Shown piece after piece: positions 18,174 to 26,505 of a stretch of DNA of 64,000 bases (position 1 is the first letter of the stretch; the number at the start of each line of letters is the position of its first letter). The notes beneath the pieces were generated by a model. It did not search any database, was not told the DNA's origin, and saw only the letters and a program-made list of their open reading frames with translations. The position numbers and the translations under genes were made by a program. Origin of the DNA: UBA935 sp031556725 (GTDB lineage Bacteria; Bacillota; Clostridia; Lachnospirales; Lachnospiraceae); the NCBI GenBank assembly GCA_031556725.1, contig JAVBSL010000009.1:142531-206530 (forward strand), in the 5' to 3' direction.

Positions 18174-18182
18174 ATCACCGCT

Positions 18183-19661
18183 TTATAATGTAACGCCTTT
18201 TTTGAAAATGGCCATGTCGTGGTATCCGGCGGCTTCACTGCAAACTTTTTTGCCGGAGGCTACCTGCAATACATAATCAAATAAATCCTGTACCATTTCA
18301 TCATTTTCCCGGCCTTCCAGCAAAGCTCCGGCATTAAAGTCAATCCAGTTTTTCTTCTTTTCCGCCAGATTGGAATTGCTGGCAATCTTAACCGTGGGAA
18401 CCGGTGATGCAAAGGGGGTTCCTCTGCCGGTGGTAAACAGGACAATATGGGCTCCGCTTGCTGCCAATGCGGTTGCTGCCACCAGATCATTGCCCGGGGC
18501 ACTTAACAGATTCAGTCCCGGTGTTTCCACCACCTGCCCATATTCCAGAACACCTTTAATCCGGGCGCTGCCTGATTTCTGCGTACAGCCAAGGGACTTG
18601 TCTTCCAGAGTGGAAATTCCGCCCTCCTTATTTCCCGGTGAGGGATTTTCATAAATAGTCTGATTATGACTCTTAAAATAATTCTTAAAATTATTGATCA
18701 GGCTGACAGTCTTCTCAAATAACTTCCGATCTTCACAGCGGTTCATCAAAATGGTTTCGGCACCGAACATCTCCGGTACTTCGGTTAAAATGGTGGTACC
18801 CCCCTTACTGATTAGCCGGTCGGAGAAACCGCCCACCAAAGGATTGGCGGTAATCCCGGAAAAACCATCACTGCCGCCGCACTTTAAGCCAATCACCAGC
18901 CGTCCGGCATCCACAGGCTTTCTGGTAAATCCACCCGCATAATCAATCAGTTCTTTGACCAGCTGTACGCCGTCGGTAATCTCATCCTCGGTTTCCTGGC
19001 AAACCAGAAACTTCACCCTTTGAGGATCATATTCCCCAATATATTTCTTCAATTCCTTAATATTACTGTTTTCACATCCCAGTCCCAGAACCAGAACTCC
19101 TCCGGCGTTGGGATGGTTGACCAGATCCGCCAGAATCTGTCTGGTACTTTCCTGATCCTCACCCATTTGTGAGCAGCCGTAAGGATGGGGATAAGCTATT
19201 ACCTCTTCCACACTGCCGGTGACAAAAGCCTGGGCACTGGCCGCTATCTTTCCGGCCACATTGTTGACACAACCCACAGTGGGAATGATCCACACTTCAT
19301 TTCTGACGCCCACTTTGCCGTCTTTCCGCTCAAAGCCCAGAAATTGTGCTTTTTCCGTTTCCTTCAGATCACTTTCCTGTGGGGTATAGGTGTAGTCCAC
19401 CAGATCACCCAGACCGGTTTTGATATTGTGGGTATGCACCCAGCTTCCAGCAGTAATCCCAGTGGTGGCATTACCGATGGGATATCCGTATTTGATAATG
19501 GGAGCACCTGCCGGGATATCTGTCAAAGCCATCTTGTGTCCGGCAGGAATGTCTTCTGCCGCTGTAATTGTCAGGCCGTCTGTCATAATCATGCTGCCGG
19601 CGGTTATGGCTGATATGGCCACTGCCACATTATCGTCTTTATGTATTTGATGTAATAGCAT
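18183..19661 (-). CDS. uxaA: altronate dehydratase
   Basis: 492 aa, full length. The N-terminal SAF-like domain (about 1-95) includes WVHTHNIKT, and the C-terminal UxaA catalytic region contains GCSQMGEDQE, GLGCEN and GLKCGGSDGFSGITANP. It dehydrates D-altronate to 2-keto-3-deoxy-D-gluconate in the galacturonate pathway, using Fe2+ or Mn2+. It lies 18 bp downstream of uxaB and shares its promoter at 21215-21243. The start at 19661 follows AAAGGTGGAACGGAAAG. Confidence 0.95.
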   Translation of the reverse strand: MLLHQIHKDDNVAVAISAITAGSMIMTDGLTITAAEDIPAGHKMALTDIPAGAPIIKYGYPIGNATTGITAGSWVHTHNIKTGLGDLVDYTYTPQESDLKETEKAQFLGFERKDGKVGVRNEVWIIPTVGCVNNVAGKIAASAQAFVTGSVEEVIAYPHPYGCSQMGEDQESTRQILADLVNHPNAGGVLVLGLGCENSNIKELKKYIGEYDPQRVKFLVCQETEDEITDGVQLVKELIDYAGGFTRKPVDAGRLVIGLKCGGSDGFSGITANPLVGGFSDRLISKGGTTILTEVPEMFGAETILMNRCEDRKLFEKTVSLINNFKNYFKSHNQTIYENPSPGNKEGGISTLEDKSLGCTQKSGSARIKGVLEYGQVVETPGLNLLSAPGNDLVAATALAASGAHIVLFTTGRGTPFASPVPTVKIASNSNLAEKKKNWIDFNAGALLEGRENDEMVQDLFDYVLQVASGKKVCSEAAGYHDMAIFKKGVTL

Positions 19662-19679
19662 CTTTCCGTTCCACCTTTC

Positions 19680-21146
19680 CTATGCGTTAAAGCTGGTTTC
19701 CAGTGCTGCTCTCATGCCTTTTTCCCGGATGCTGTTCAAATAACCGCAGACTGCTTCCGCAACACCGTCACATTGATTCAGATCCTGACCGAAAAACTCT
19801 TCGTTTCCCAGGAAGGCGGTTACAAATTCAGCGGTTGCCTTACTGCTGTTAGCTGCAAAAAATTCCAATACCGCCCGATCATCCATAATTTTATATTCCT
19901 GACCCTCACGGCTGCCGATCAAGGCGTTATCTCTGATCTCACTGCCGGTATAAAAGGCCATCAAAGCTGCCAGTGAAAAAGCCAGATGAGGGGGAACCTG
20001 TTTCCGGTCTTCCAGATATCCCAGAAAACTGGGCATACATCTTGCCCGCCATTTGGAAACCGAATTCAGGGATATGGACAACAGCGCATGTTTTACGTAA
20101 GGGTTGTTAAAACGAGTGATGACCGCCTCCGCAAACTCTTTAAGCTCTGCTTCGGGAAGGGTCAGGGTGGGAATGACCTCGTAAAAAATGGTTTGATTCA
20201 TAAAGTCAAATACGGTTTTATCCTCCATGGATTCCAGCACATAATCATTGCCGGCCAGGAAGGATGCCAGGACAAAGGATGTGTGGGCACCGTTTAAAAT
20301 CCGCACTTTTCTTTGTTTATAAGGCTTTTGATTATCGGTAAAGATCACCGGCAGTCCGGCTTTATCCAAAGGAAGTTCCTCTTTGATCTCTTTATCGCTT
20401 TCAATTACCCACAACGCGAAAGGCTCGCCGGTTACGATCAGTTCATCCTTGTACCCCCATTCCTCCCACAGCTTTATTTCTTCCTCTTTAGGGTATCCGG
20501 TAATGATCCGGTCCACCAGTGTGGAGCAAAATACACAGGCTTCCTCCAGCCACTTAATAAATTCATCCGCCAGACCCCAGGCCTTTGCATGTTCCATCAC
20601 ATATTTCTTCAAATAAATACCATTATCATCAATTAATTCTACCGGCAGCATGATCAGTCCCTTATCTTTTGCGCCGTTAAAATAAGTATATCTTTCATAT
20701 AAGAATTTGGCCAGTTTTCCCGGGAAACTTTTCGGGGGATTCATTTCAAGTGTATCATTTTCATCATAGACGATTCCCGCCTCGGTGGTATTGGATACGA
20801 TAAACCGCAAAGACTCCTCCTTTGCGTAGTTGCTGTATGCTTCGTAATCTTCGGTTGCTGCCACGGCATCCGTCACGCTGGTAACGATCCGGTTCTGCAC
20901 GGCGGCTTCGCCATCCACGATTCCCCTTAAAGAAACAGTATACTGGCATTCCTGATCATGAAACCTTGACAGGGAACCAAACTCAATGGGCTTTACCAAA
21001 ACAATATCTCCGTCAAATGCTCCCTTTTCATTGGCCACATCGATCATATAGTCAACAAATCCACGCAGGAAATTTCCGTCCCCGAACTGTAATACTTTAA
21101 CCGGTCTTTCTTTTTTCCCTGTTATCTTTTTAGATAGTAATTCCAT
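19680..21146 (-). CDS. uxaB: tagaturonate reductase (altronate oxidoreductase)
   Basis: 488 aa, a mannitol-dehydrogenase-family enzyme. The N-terminal nucleotide-binding segment reads VLQFGDGNFLRGFVDYM, and the C-terminal domain has KVRILNGAHTSFVLASFLAG, where the conserved Lys/Asn/His region forms the active site. It reduces D-tagaturonate to D-altronate with NADH, between UxaC and UxaA. The ATG at 21144-21146 has an AGGAGGAAG-type site upstream. It is first in the uxaB-uxaA unit and diverges from the LacI gene, with strong promoter and operator signals between them. Confidence 0.95.
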   Translation of the reverse strand: MELLSKKITGKKERPVKVLQFGDGNFLRGFVDYMIDVANEKGAFDGDIVLVKPIEFGSLSRFHDQECQYTVSLRGIVDGEAAVQNRIVTSVTDAVAATEDYEAYSNYAKEESLRFIVSNTTEAGIVYDENDTLEMNPPKSFPGKLAKFLYERYTYFNGAKDKGLIMLPVELIDDNGIYLKKYVMEHAKAWGLADEFIKWLEEACVFCSTLVDRIITGYPKEEEIKLWEEWGYKDELIVTGEPFALWVIESDKEIKEELPLDKAGLPVIFTDNQKPYKQRKVRILNGAHTSFVLASFLAGNDYVLESMEDKTVFDFMNQTIFYEVIPTLTLPEAELKEFAEAVITRFNNPYVKHALLSISLNSVSKWRARCMPSFLGYLEDRKQVPPHLAFSLAALMAFYTGSEIRDNALIGSREGQEYKIMDDRAVLEFFAANSSKATAEFVTAFLGNEEFFGQDLNQCDGVAEAVCGYLNSIREKGMRAALETSFNA

Positions 21147-21194
21147 TTAGGCTTCCTCCTAATTATATATTTTTGAATTTTGTAACACTTCAAA

Positions 21195-21208
21195 TGTAAG
21201 TGCTTACA
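21195..21208. promoter_or_regulatory. candidate LacI-type operator of uxaB-uxaA
   Basis: TGTAAGTGCTTACA, extended by AA and TT on the two sides into an 18-bp near-perfect palindrome. It lies 6 bp downstream of the -10 box of the uxaB promoter, over the predicted transcription start, an ideal repressor position. The LacI-family gene 152 bp away is the likely source of the repressor. Confidence 0.7.
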
Positions 21209-21214
21209 TTTTTC

Positions 21215-21243
21215 ATTTTACATCTCTTCCATCCTTTCGTCAA
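21215..21243 (-). promoter_or_regulatory. promoter of uxaB-uxaA
   Basis: On the minus strand TTGACG (21238-21243), a 17-base spacer and TAAAAT (21215-21220) form a near-consensus sigma-A promoter. The palindromic operator at 21195-21208 follows immediately. Confidence 0.7.
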
Positions 21244-21284
21244 CCTTATTTTTCAGGTTTTTACATCTTTTTCAAAATTAATTA

Positions 21285-21313
21285 TTGTATTTCATTTTTG
21301 TTTATTGTATAAT
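21285..21313 (+). promoter_or_regulatory. promoter of the LacI-family gene and uxaC
   Basis: TTGTAT (21285-21290), a 17-base spacer and a perfect TATAAT (21308-21313). The operator at 21331-21344 lies just downstream of the expected start site, which suggests autoregulation. Confidence 0.65.
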
Positions 21314-21330
21314 GATTTTGGTCACATTCA

Positions 21331-21344
21331 TGTAACCGCTTACA
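21331..21344. promoter_or_regulatory. candidate LacI-type operator upstream of the LacI gene
   Basis: TGTAACCGCTTACA lies between the -10 box and the start codon, 15 bp before the ATG. It is identical in all 14 bases to the site at 5026-5039. Confidence 0.65.
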
Positions 21345-21359
21345 GAAAGGAAAACCACT

Positions 21360-22370
21360 ATGACAATCTACGATATTTCAAAACAGGCCGGTGTTTCCAT
21401 TGCTACTGTTTCACGAGTTTTAAATGGCAGCGCTAACGTCAAACCAAAAACCAAAAAGAAAGTAATGGACATTATTGAGCAGAGCGGTTATACTCCCAAT
21501 GCCTTCGCCCGCGGTCTGGGGTTAGATACCATGAACACCATCGGTATTCTGTGTGCGGACTCTTCGGATATTTATATTGCCAAGGCTGTTTACCACATCG
21601 AACGTTTTCTCCGTGCCTGCGAATACAATTCCATTCTGTGCTGTACCGGTTATGCTTTAGAGGACAAGAAGGCTTCTCTTTCTCTTTTACTTAGCCGGCG
21701 GGTGGACAGTGTCATTATGGTGGGTTCCAATTTTATCGAAACCAATGCCGAAGACAATCAATATATTAAGGATGCTGCCGACCAGGTTCCGGTAATGCTG
21801 CTGAATGCCGATTTTGATTATCCCAATGTCTATTGTACCTTGTGTGATGATTTCAAGGCTGTCCAGGATGCTGCCCTGGCACTATTGGATTCAGGAATTG
21901 AAGATATTTTGTTTTTATACAATTCACACTCTTACAGCGGCAAAAAGAAGCTGACCGGTTATCAGTCCGCTTATCTGCAAAAAGATTTGCCGGTCAATAA
22001 ACAATATCAGCAGTTTTTTGCCGGCACCCATGAAGATGTGGAAGGCGTATGCAATTTTTTGACTGCTCTCCATGAAAACGGTCTGAAATTTCATGGTATC
22101 ATTGCCGCTGACGATATGCTGGCGGCCGGTGCTGTAAAATATGCCCGTCTGCATCACCGCCCGATTCCTGCGGATTTATCCATTATCGGTTATAACAATT
22201 CCCTGCTGTCCACCTGCTGCGAACCGGAGCTTACTTCCATCGATAATCAGTTGGAAAATCTGTGTTCACAGCTTGTCAAAACCTTAATGGGGACACTGGG
22301 CGGGGAAGAAATGCCGGGAAAAACCATTTTTTCCGGTACTATGATAAAGCGCGCAACAACAAAATTTTAA
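21360..22370 (+). CDS. LacI-family transcriptional regulator, probable uronate-catabolism repressor
   Basis: 336 aa. The N-terminal helix-turn-helix is canonical (IYDISKQAGVSIATVSRVLN, residues 3-22) with the hinge helix segment NAFARGL. A periplasmic-binding-like effector domain follows. The gene is divergent from uxaB-uxaA and is followed after 20 bp by uxaC, so it is most likely the repressor of the galacturonate genes, with tagaturonate, KDG or a similar intermediate as inducer (inferred). Sites at 21195 and 21331 would give control of both divergent units; sites at 4901 and 5026 may add the ABC importer. Confidence 0.88.
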   Translation: MTIYDISKQAGVSIATVSRVLNGSANVKPKTKKKVMDIIEQSGYTPNAFARGLGLDTMNTIGILCADSSDIYIAKAVYHIERFLRACEYNSILCCTGYALEDKKASLSLLLSRRVDSVIMVGSNFIETNAEDNQYIKDAADQVPVMLLNADFDYPNVYCTLCDDFKAVQDAALALLDSGIEDILFLYNSHSYSGKKKLTGYQSAYLQKDLPVNKQYQQFFAGTHEDVEGVCNFLTALHENGLKFHGIIAADDMLAAGAVKYARLHHRPIPADLSIIGYNNSLLSTCCEPELTSIDNQLENLCSQLVKTLMGTLGGEEMPGKTIFSGTMIKRATTKF

Positions 22371-22390
22371 TATACAAGGAGGATTCTTTC

Positions 22391-23797
22391 ATGAAAGCTT
22401 TTATGGATAAAGACTTTTTATTATCCAACGACACTGCCAAAACTTTATTCCATGACTTTGCCGCCACCACTCCGGTTCTGGACTATCATTGTCATATCAA
22501 CCCCGAAGAAATTGCCAAAGACCGTAAGTTTGAGAACATTACTCAGGTATGGCTGGGAGGCGACCACTATAAGTGGCGTTTTATGCGCTCCTGCGGCATA
22601 GACGAGAGTTTCATCACCGGCGATGCTTCCGATCATGATAAATTCATGAAGTGGGCCGAAGTTCTCGGAAAAGCCATCGGCAATCCGCTCTATCACTGGA
22701 GCCACCTGGAATTACAAAGATATTTTGGTTATCATGGAGTATTGAATAAAAATACTGCCGAAGAGGTCTGGAACCTTTGCAATGAAAAACTGGCTCAGGA
22801 TTCCATGAGTGTCCGTAACCTCATCCGCCAGTCCAATGTAACCTTAATCTGTACCACCGATGATCCGGTAGATTCTCTGGAATGGCATCAGGCAATTGCC
22901 GAGGATGAAAGCTTCACGGTCCAGGTATTACCGGCATGGCGTCCCGATAAAGCCATGAATATCGAAAAAGCCGATTATACTGATTATCTTTCCCGCTTAT
23001 CGGCGGTCAGCGGTATCGCTGTGGATTCTGTCGCATCATTGCAGGAAGCGCTGCGCTGCCGGATGGATTTCTTTGCTTCCATGGGCTGTAATGTTTCCGA
23101 TCATGCCCTGGAGTACGTGATGTATGCACCTGCCTCCGAGGAAGAAATCAATGCCATTTTCAACAAGCGGATGGCAGGCAATATGGTGACTAAAGAAGAA
23201 GAATTGCAATTTAAGACAGCCTTTATGCTGTTTGCGGGTCAGGAATATAACAAACGTAATTGGGTAATGCAGCTCCACTATGGCTGCAAACGCGATAATA
23301 ATGCTCTGATGTATAACAAACTGGGACCGGATACCGGCTTTGACTGTATCAACAATTATGCTCCTTCTTCCCAAATGGCTGATTTCCTCAATGCTCTGGT
23401 TAAAACCAATACTTTGCCCAAAACGGTTATTTACAGCTTGAATCCCAATGACAATCAAGCCATCGGTACTATTTTAGGATGCTTCCAGGATTCCAGTGCC
23501 GTAGCCAAGATCCAGCAGGGCAGCGCCTGGTGGTTTAACGACCACAAAATCGGTATGCAGGATCAGATGCTTTCTCTGGCAAGCCTTGGAAACCTGTCCG
23601 GATTCGTGGGCATGCTGACCGATTCCCGAAGCTTCCTGTCCTACACAAGACACGAATACTTCCGCCGTATCCTCTGCAACCTCTTAGGTGAACTGGTAGA
23701 AAACGGCGAATTCCCAGAGGATATTAAGACACTTTCGGAAATCGTAAAGGATATCTCATACTACAACGCCGTGAGGTATTTTGAGTTCCAGGTGTAA
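22391..23797 (+). CDS. uxaC: uronate isomerase (glucuronate/galacturonate isomerase)
   Basis: 468 aa from the ATG at 22391, preceded by AAGGAGG. An in-frame extension back to 22262 overlaps the LacI gene and lacks a ribosome binding site. Amidohydrolase-fold motifs are visible: DYHCHINPEEIA (metal-binding HCH), TDDPVDSLEWH and GMLTDSRSFLSYTRHEYFRR. It converts D-galacturonate to D-tagaturonate (and glucuronate to fructuronate), the first intracellular step before UxaB. It is co-transcribed with the LacI regulator and ends at a strong terminator. Confidence 0.95.
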   Translation: MKAFMDKDFLLSNDTAKTLFHDFAATTPVLDYHCHINPEEIAKDRKFENITQVWLGGDHYKWRFMRSCGIDESFITGDASDHDKFMKWAEVLGKAIGNPLYHWSHLELQRYFGYHGVLNKNTAEEVWNLCNEKLAQDSMSVRNLIRQSNVTLICTTDDPVDSLEWHQAIAEDESFTVQVLPAWRPDKAMNIEKADYTDYLSRLSAVSGIAVDSVASLQEALRCRMDFFASMGCNVSDHALEYVMYAPASEEEINAIFNKRMAGNMVTKEEELQFKTAFMLFAGQEYNKRNWVMQLHYGCKRDNNALMYNKLGPDTGFDCINNYAPSSQMADFLNALVKTNTLPKTVIYSLNPNDNQAIGTILGCFQDSSAVAKIQQGSAWWFNDHKIGMQDQMLSLASLGNLSGFVGMLTDSRSFLSYTRHEYFRRILCNLLGELVENGEFPEDIKTLSEIVKDISYYNAVRYFEFQV

Positions 23798-23817
23798 GTA
23801 ATGTTTTCCATCTAACT

Positions 23818-23858
23818 AAAAATGAGCAGAAAATTATAAAACTTTCTGCTCATTTTTG
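23818..23858. terminator. bidirectional Rho-independent terminator
   Basis: The stem AAAATGAGCAGAAA/TTTCTGCTCATTTT has an A-run on one side and a T-run on the other, between the convergent uxaC gene and the YhcG-like pseudogene. It can terminate both directions. Confidence 0.85.
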
Positions 23859-23873
23859 CTACTGCTGTAGCAT

Positions 23874-24931
23874 TTATTTGTCAATTATGATCTTCAATGA
23901 TTTTTCTATTTCCTCAATTGTAGGTAATGTGCTTACATAATCATTAGGCAGAAAATCGTTCAACTTATACTCTGAAATTCCAATCGGCTGGCTGCTGGCC
24001 TCTAGTGAATATTCTGCCATTATATTATCCTTTGTTTTACATATAAGTAGTCCTAAAGTTTGATTATCCGATTGCTTTTTCTTTTGATGGTTTATTGCTG
24101 CTACATAAACCCCTAATTGTCCGGTAAAAGATGGATCAAATTCACATACTTTCAATTCTATAACTACATAACAGCAAAGTTCCAAATGATAAAAAAGTAA
24201 ATCAATAAAGACCTCCTTTTCACCAATTTGCACTGGAACCTGCCGACCAACAAATGCAAATCCTTGTCCTAGTTCTAATAAAAATTTTGTTATATTAGAA
24301 GTCAATGCATCTTCAATTCTTTTTCCCTATATCCCTCACTTAATGTCAAAAAATCAAAATTATAAGGATCTTTTAAGGTTTCTTTTGCAAGATCACTTTG
24401 AGTATCTGGCAATAGTTTTGCAAAATTAGTTATTGCTTTCCCTTGCCTTTGATATAATCCTGTATCCATAAAATTTAATAAAATAGCTCTGCTCCAACCA
24501 TTTTCCAATGTTTTATTAATATAAAACCACGCTTCCTCTACAGTCTGACATTTGGAAAACAATAATATTTGATGTCCCCATGGAATCATAAATATTTTTT
24601 CAAATTGGTCAACAGGCTGTTGACCAATTTGGAGCTTTTCAGAATAAAACAAATAAAATCGTTTCATATATTTTAAATTTGTTACGGAAAACCCTTCCAC
24701 CTTTGGAAATTCTGTTTTCAATTCCGCACTCATAGTAGAATAAATCTTATTTCCCCATTTGGATTCTGCCCCTTTTTGCACAATATCCTCTCCCAAATCC
24801 CAATAAAGCTGGAGCATTTCGGTATTTACACGTACTGCAGCTTTTAATTGACTCTGCTGAATTCTTGTTTTTATCCTTATCATCCATTCTCTAAAATATG
24901 AATCATTAAATATCTTTAAGTCTTCTGCCAT
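23874..24931 (-). pseudogene. YhcG/DUF1016-type PD-(D/E)XK nuclease family protein, split by one frameshift
   Basis: Two ORFs together make a normal-length family member. The first (24302-24931, 209 aa) holds the N-terminal helical domain and ends REKELKMH. The second (23874-24305) begins within TSNITKFLLELGQGFAFVGR and carries the nuclease core FIDLLFYH ... CYVVIELK. Joining them with one extra base near 24308-24312 restores the expected EKELEDALTSNI. The gene is therefore either a recent pseudogene or a sequencing error. Family members are found near restriction and mobile loci; function is poorly known. An ATG at 24931 begins MAEDLK. Confidence 0.8.
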
Positions 24932-25142
24932 TTAGTTTACCTCTCAATTTAAATATTTGTACAATAAGCAGTTTCTTATTAATCGTTCATTGTTCTTCAT
25001 TATACCACCTAAATATTCCCAATTCCATCCCCTATATACAACTATATATTTTAAACTCTGATAACTCCCATGGTATCCCGTTCAACGTAGTTCTGTAGAA
25101 CTACATTGATACACACAAGATCAAACAGCCACAACCTTGAGG

Positions 25143-25440
25143 GCGATTTCGGAAGTGCCGGGCGTACTATAAAATCATACGGCCCGTAGACTTCAAATAA
25201 AAAGCCGGGCCGATATGCAATGGCACATTTATTCTGCGAGAATCCCTTTTTGCTGCAGAAATGAGACTTAAAATTCGTGGAGCTCACTTGTGCGAACACG
25301 AATTTTGCCTAAGGCTCATTGACGTGTTTAGCAAAACAGGATTTGAACAGAATAAATGTGCCATGCATACCGACCCGGCTTTTCATTTGAAGTCCACGGG
25401 CCGCATTATTTTATATTACGCCCGGCCCTTCCGAAATCGC
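25143..25440. repeat. long palindromic repeat, copy B
   Basis: An imperfect inverted repeat of about 298 bp, centre near 25291. The ends read GCGATTTCGG (25143) and CCGAAATCGC (25431-25440). Further inside are GACTTCAAATAAAAAGCCGG against its near complement, then a perfect 16-bp pair TGGCACATTTATTCTG (25221-25236) with CAGAATAAATGTGCCA. The inner stem is ATCCCTTTTTGCT/AGCAAAACAGGAT. The core matches copy A, while the outer arms are unrelated to those of copy A. It occupies most of the 533-bp gap between the kdgK stop (25465) and the YhcG pseudogene (24931); I see nothing else in the rest of that gap. Confidence 0.8.
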
Positions 25441-25464
25441 TTCATAACCTTCATAACCTACCTA

Positions 25465-26490
25465 CTAGCGCTGTACCCTTCCGGAGCCATCGCCACCGGC
25501 CAGTTTCTGTACTTCTTCTACCGACATCTGGTTAAAGTCGCCTTCGATGGAGTGTTTCAGGCAGCTTGCTGCTACCGCAAATTCGATGGTTTCCTGCATA
25601 CCGTACTCCTGCAGGCAAGAGTAGATCAAACCGGCACCAAAGGAATCACCGCCGCCTACGCGGTCAACAATATGCATCAGATACTCTTTACTGAAATAGT
25701 AATCACTGCCGTCATAAAGCATTGCTGCCCAGCGGTTATCATTGGCGGAAATGGAGCTTCTTAAGGTAATTGCCACCTTGGCGAAACCGAAACGGTCAGC
25801 CAGCTGCTTAGCCACATCCTTATAGCCGTCATGATTTACCTGTCCGCTGGTAACGTCGGTACCTGCTGATTTGATCCCGAATACATCTCCGGCATCCTCT
25901 TCATTGGCAATACATACATCCACGTACTGGCAAAGTTCTGCCATAACCTGTCCGGCTTTTTCCTTGGACCACAATTTATTTCTGTAGTTTAAGTCACAAC
26001 TGATGGTAATATTTTTTTCTTTGGCTTTTTTACAAGCTTCCAGACAAATAGCTGCTACTTCATCGTTAAGTGCGGGGGTGATTCCGGTAAAATGGAACCA
26101 GTCTACCCCTTCAAAAATGGCATCCCAGTCAAAATCAGCCTTGGTTGCGGTGGCAATGGAAGCTCCCGCACGGTCATAAATAACCTTGGAAGGCCGCTGA
26201 CTTGCGCCTTTTTCCAAAAAGTAAATGCCCACACGATCACCGCCGCGGGTAATCAGGGAGGTATCCACTCCATATCTTCGCAGGGAGTTAACCGCTGCCT
26301 GACCGATATCATGCTTCGGCAGTTTGGTTACGAACTTGGCATCCAGGCCATAGTTAGCCAGGGATACAGCAACATTTGCTTCTCCGCCGCCGAAGGTAGC
26401 TCCGTAGCTTTCAGCCTGAACGAAACGATAGTAGCCTTCTGGGGCCAGTCTTAACATAATTTCTCCAAAGGTAATTACTCTTTTACTCAT
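25465..26490 (-). CDS. kdgK: 2-keto-3-deoxygluconate kinase
   Basis: 341 aa of the PfkB/ribokinase family. The N-terminal substrate-binding segment reads TFGEIMLRLAPEGYYRFVQA with GATFGGGEANVAVSLA, and the C-terminal ATP/anion-hole motif GGGDSFGAGLIYS includes the catalytic Asp. It phosphorylates KDG to KDPG with ATP, joining the UxaABC and KduID branches. It lies 15 bp downstream of the aldolase gene in a kduI-kduD-kdgA-kdgK operon. A MSKRVITFGE start with an AGGAAA-type site fits. Confidence 0.95.
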   Translation of the reverse strand: MSKRVITFGEIMLRLAPEGYYRFVQAESYGATFGGGEANVAVSLANYGLDAKFVTKLPKHDIGQAAVNSLRRYGVDTSLITRGGDRVGIYFLEKGASQRPSKVIYDRAGASIATATKADFDWDAIFEGVDWFHFTGITPALNDEVAAICLEACKKAKEKNITISCDLNYRNKLWSKEKAGQVMAELCQYVDVCIANEEDAGDVFGIKSAGTDVTSGQVNHDGYKDVAKQLADRFGFAKVAITLRSSISANDNRWAAMLYDGSDYYFSKEYLMHIVDRVGGGDSFGAGLIYSCLQEYGMQETIEFAVAASCLKHSIEGDFNQMSVEEVQKLAGGDGSGRVQR

Positions 26491-26505
26491 TTTAATTTTT
26501 CCTTT

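Noticed and set aside
23036..23458. 140-codon minus-strand ORF inside uxaC
   Set aside because: Antisense shadow of a complete, conserved gene.
24932..25464. Small ORFs within palindrome B (for example 25051-25299 and 25261-25764)
   Set aside because: Both arms of the palindrome give similar open frames by symmetry; there are no ribosome binding sites or conserved motifs.
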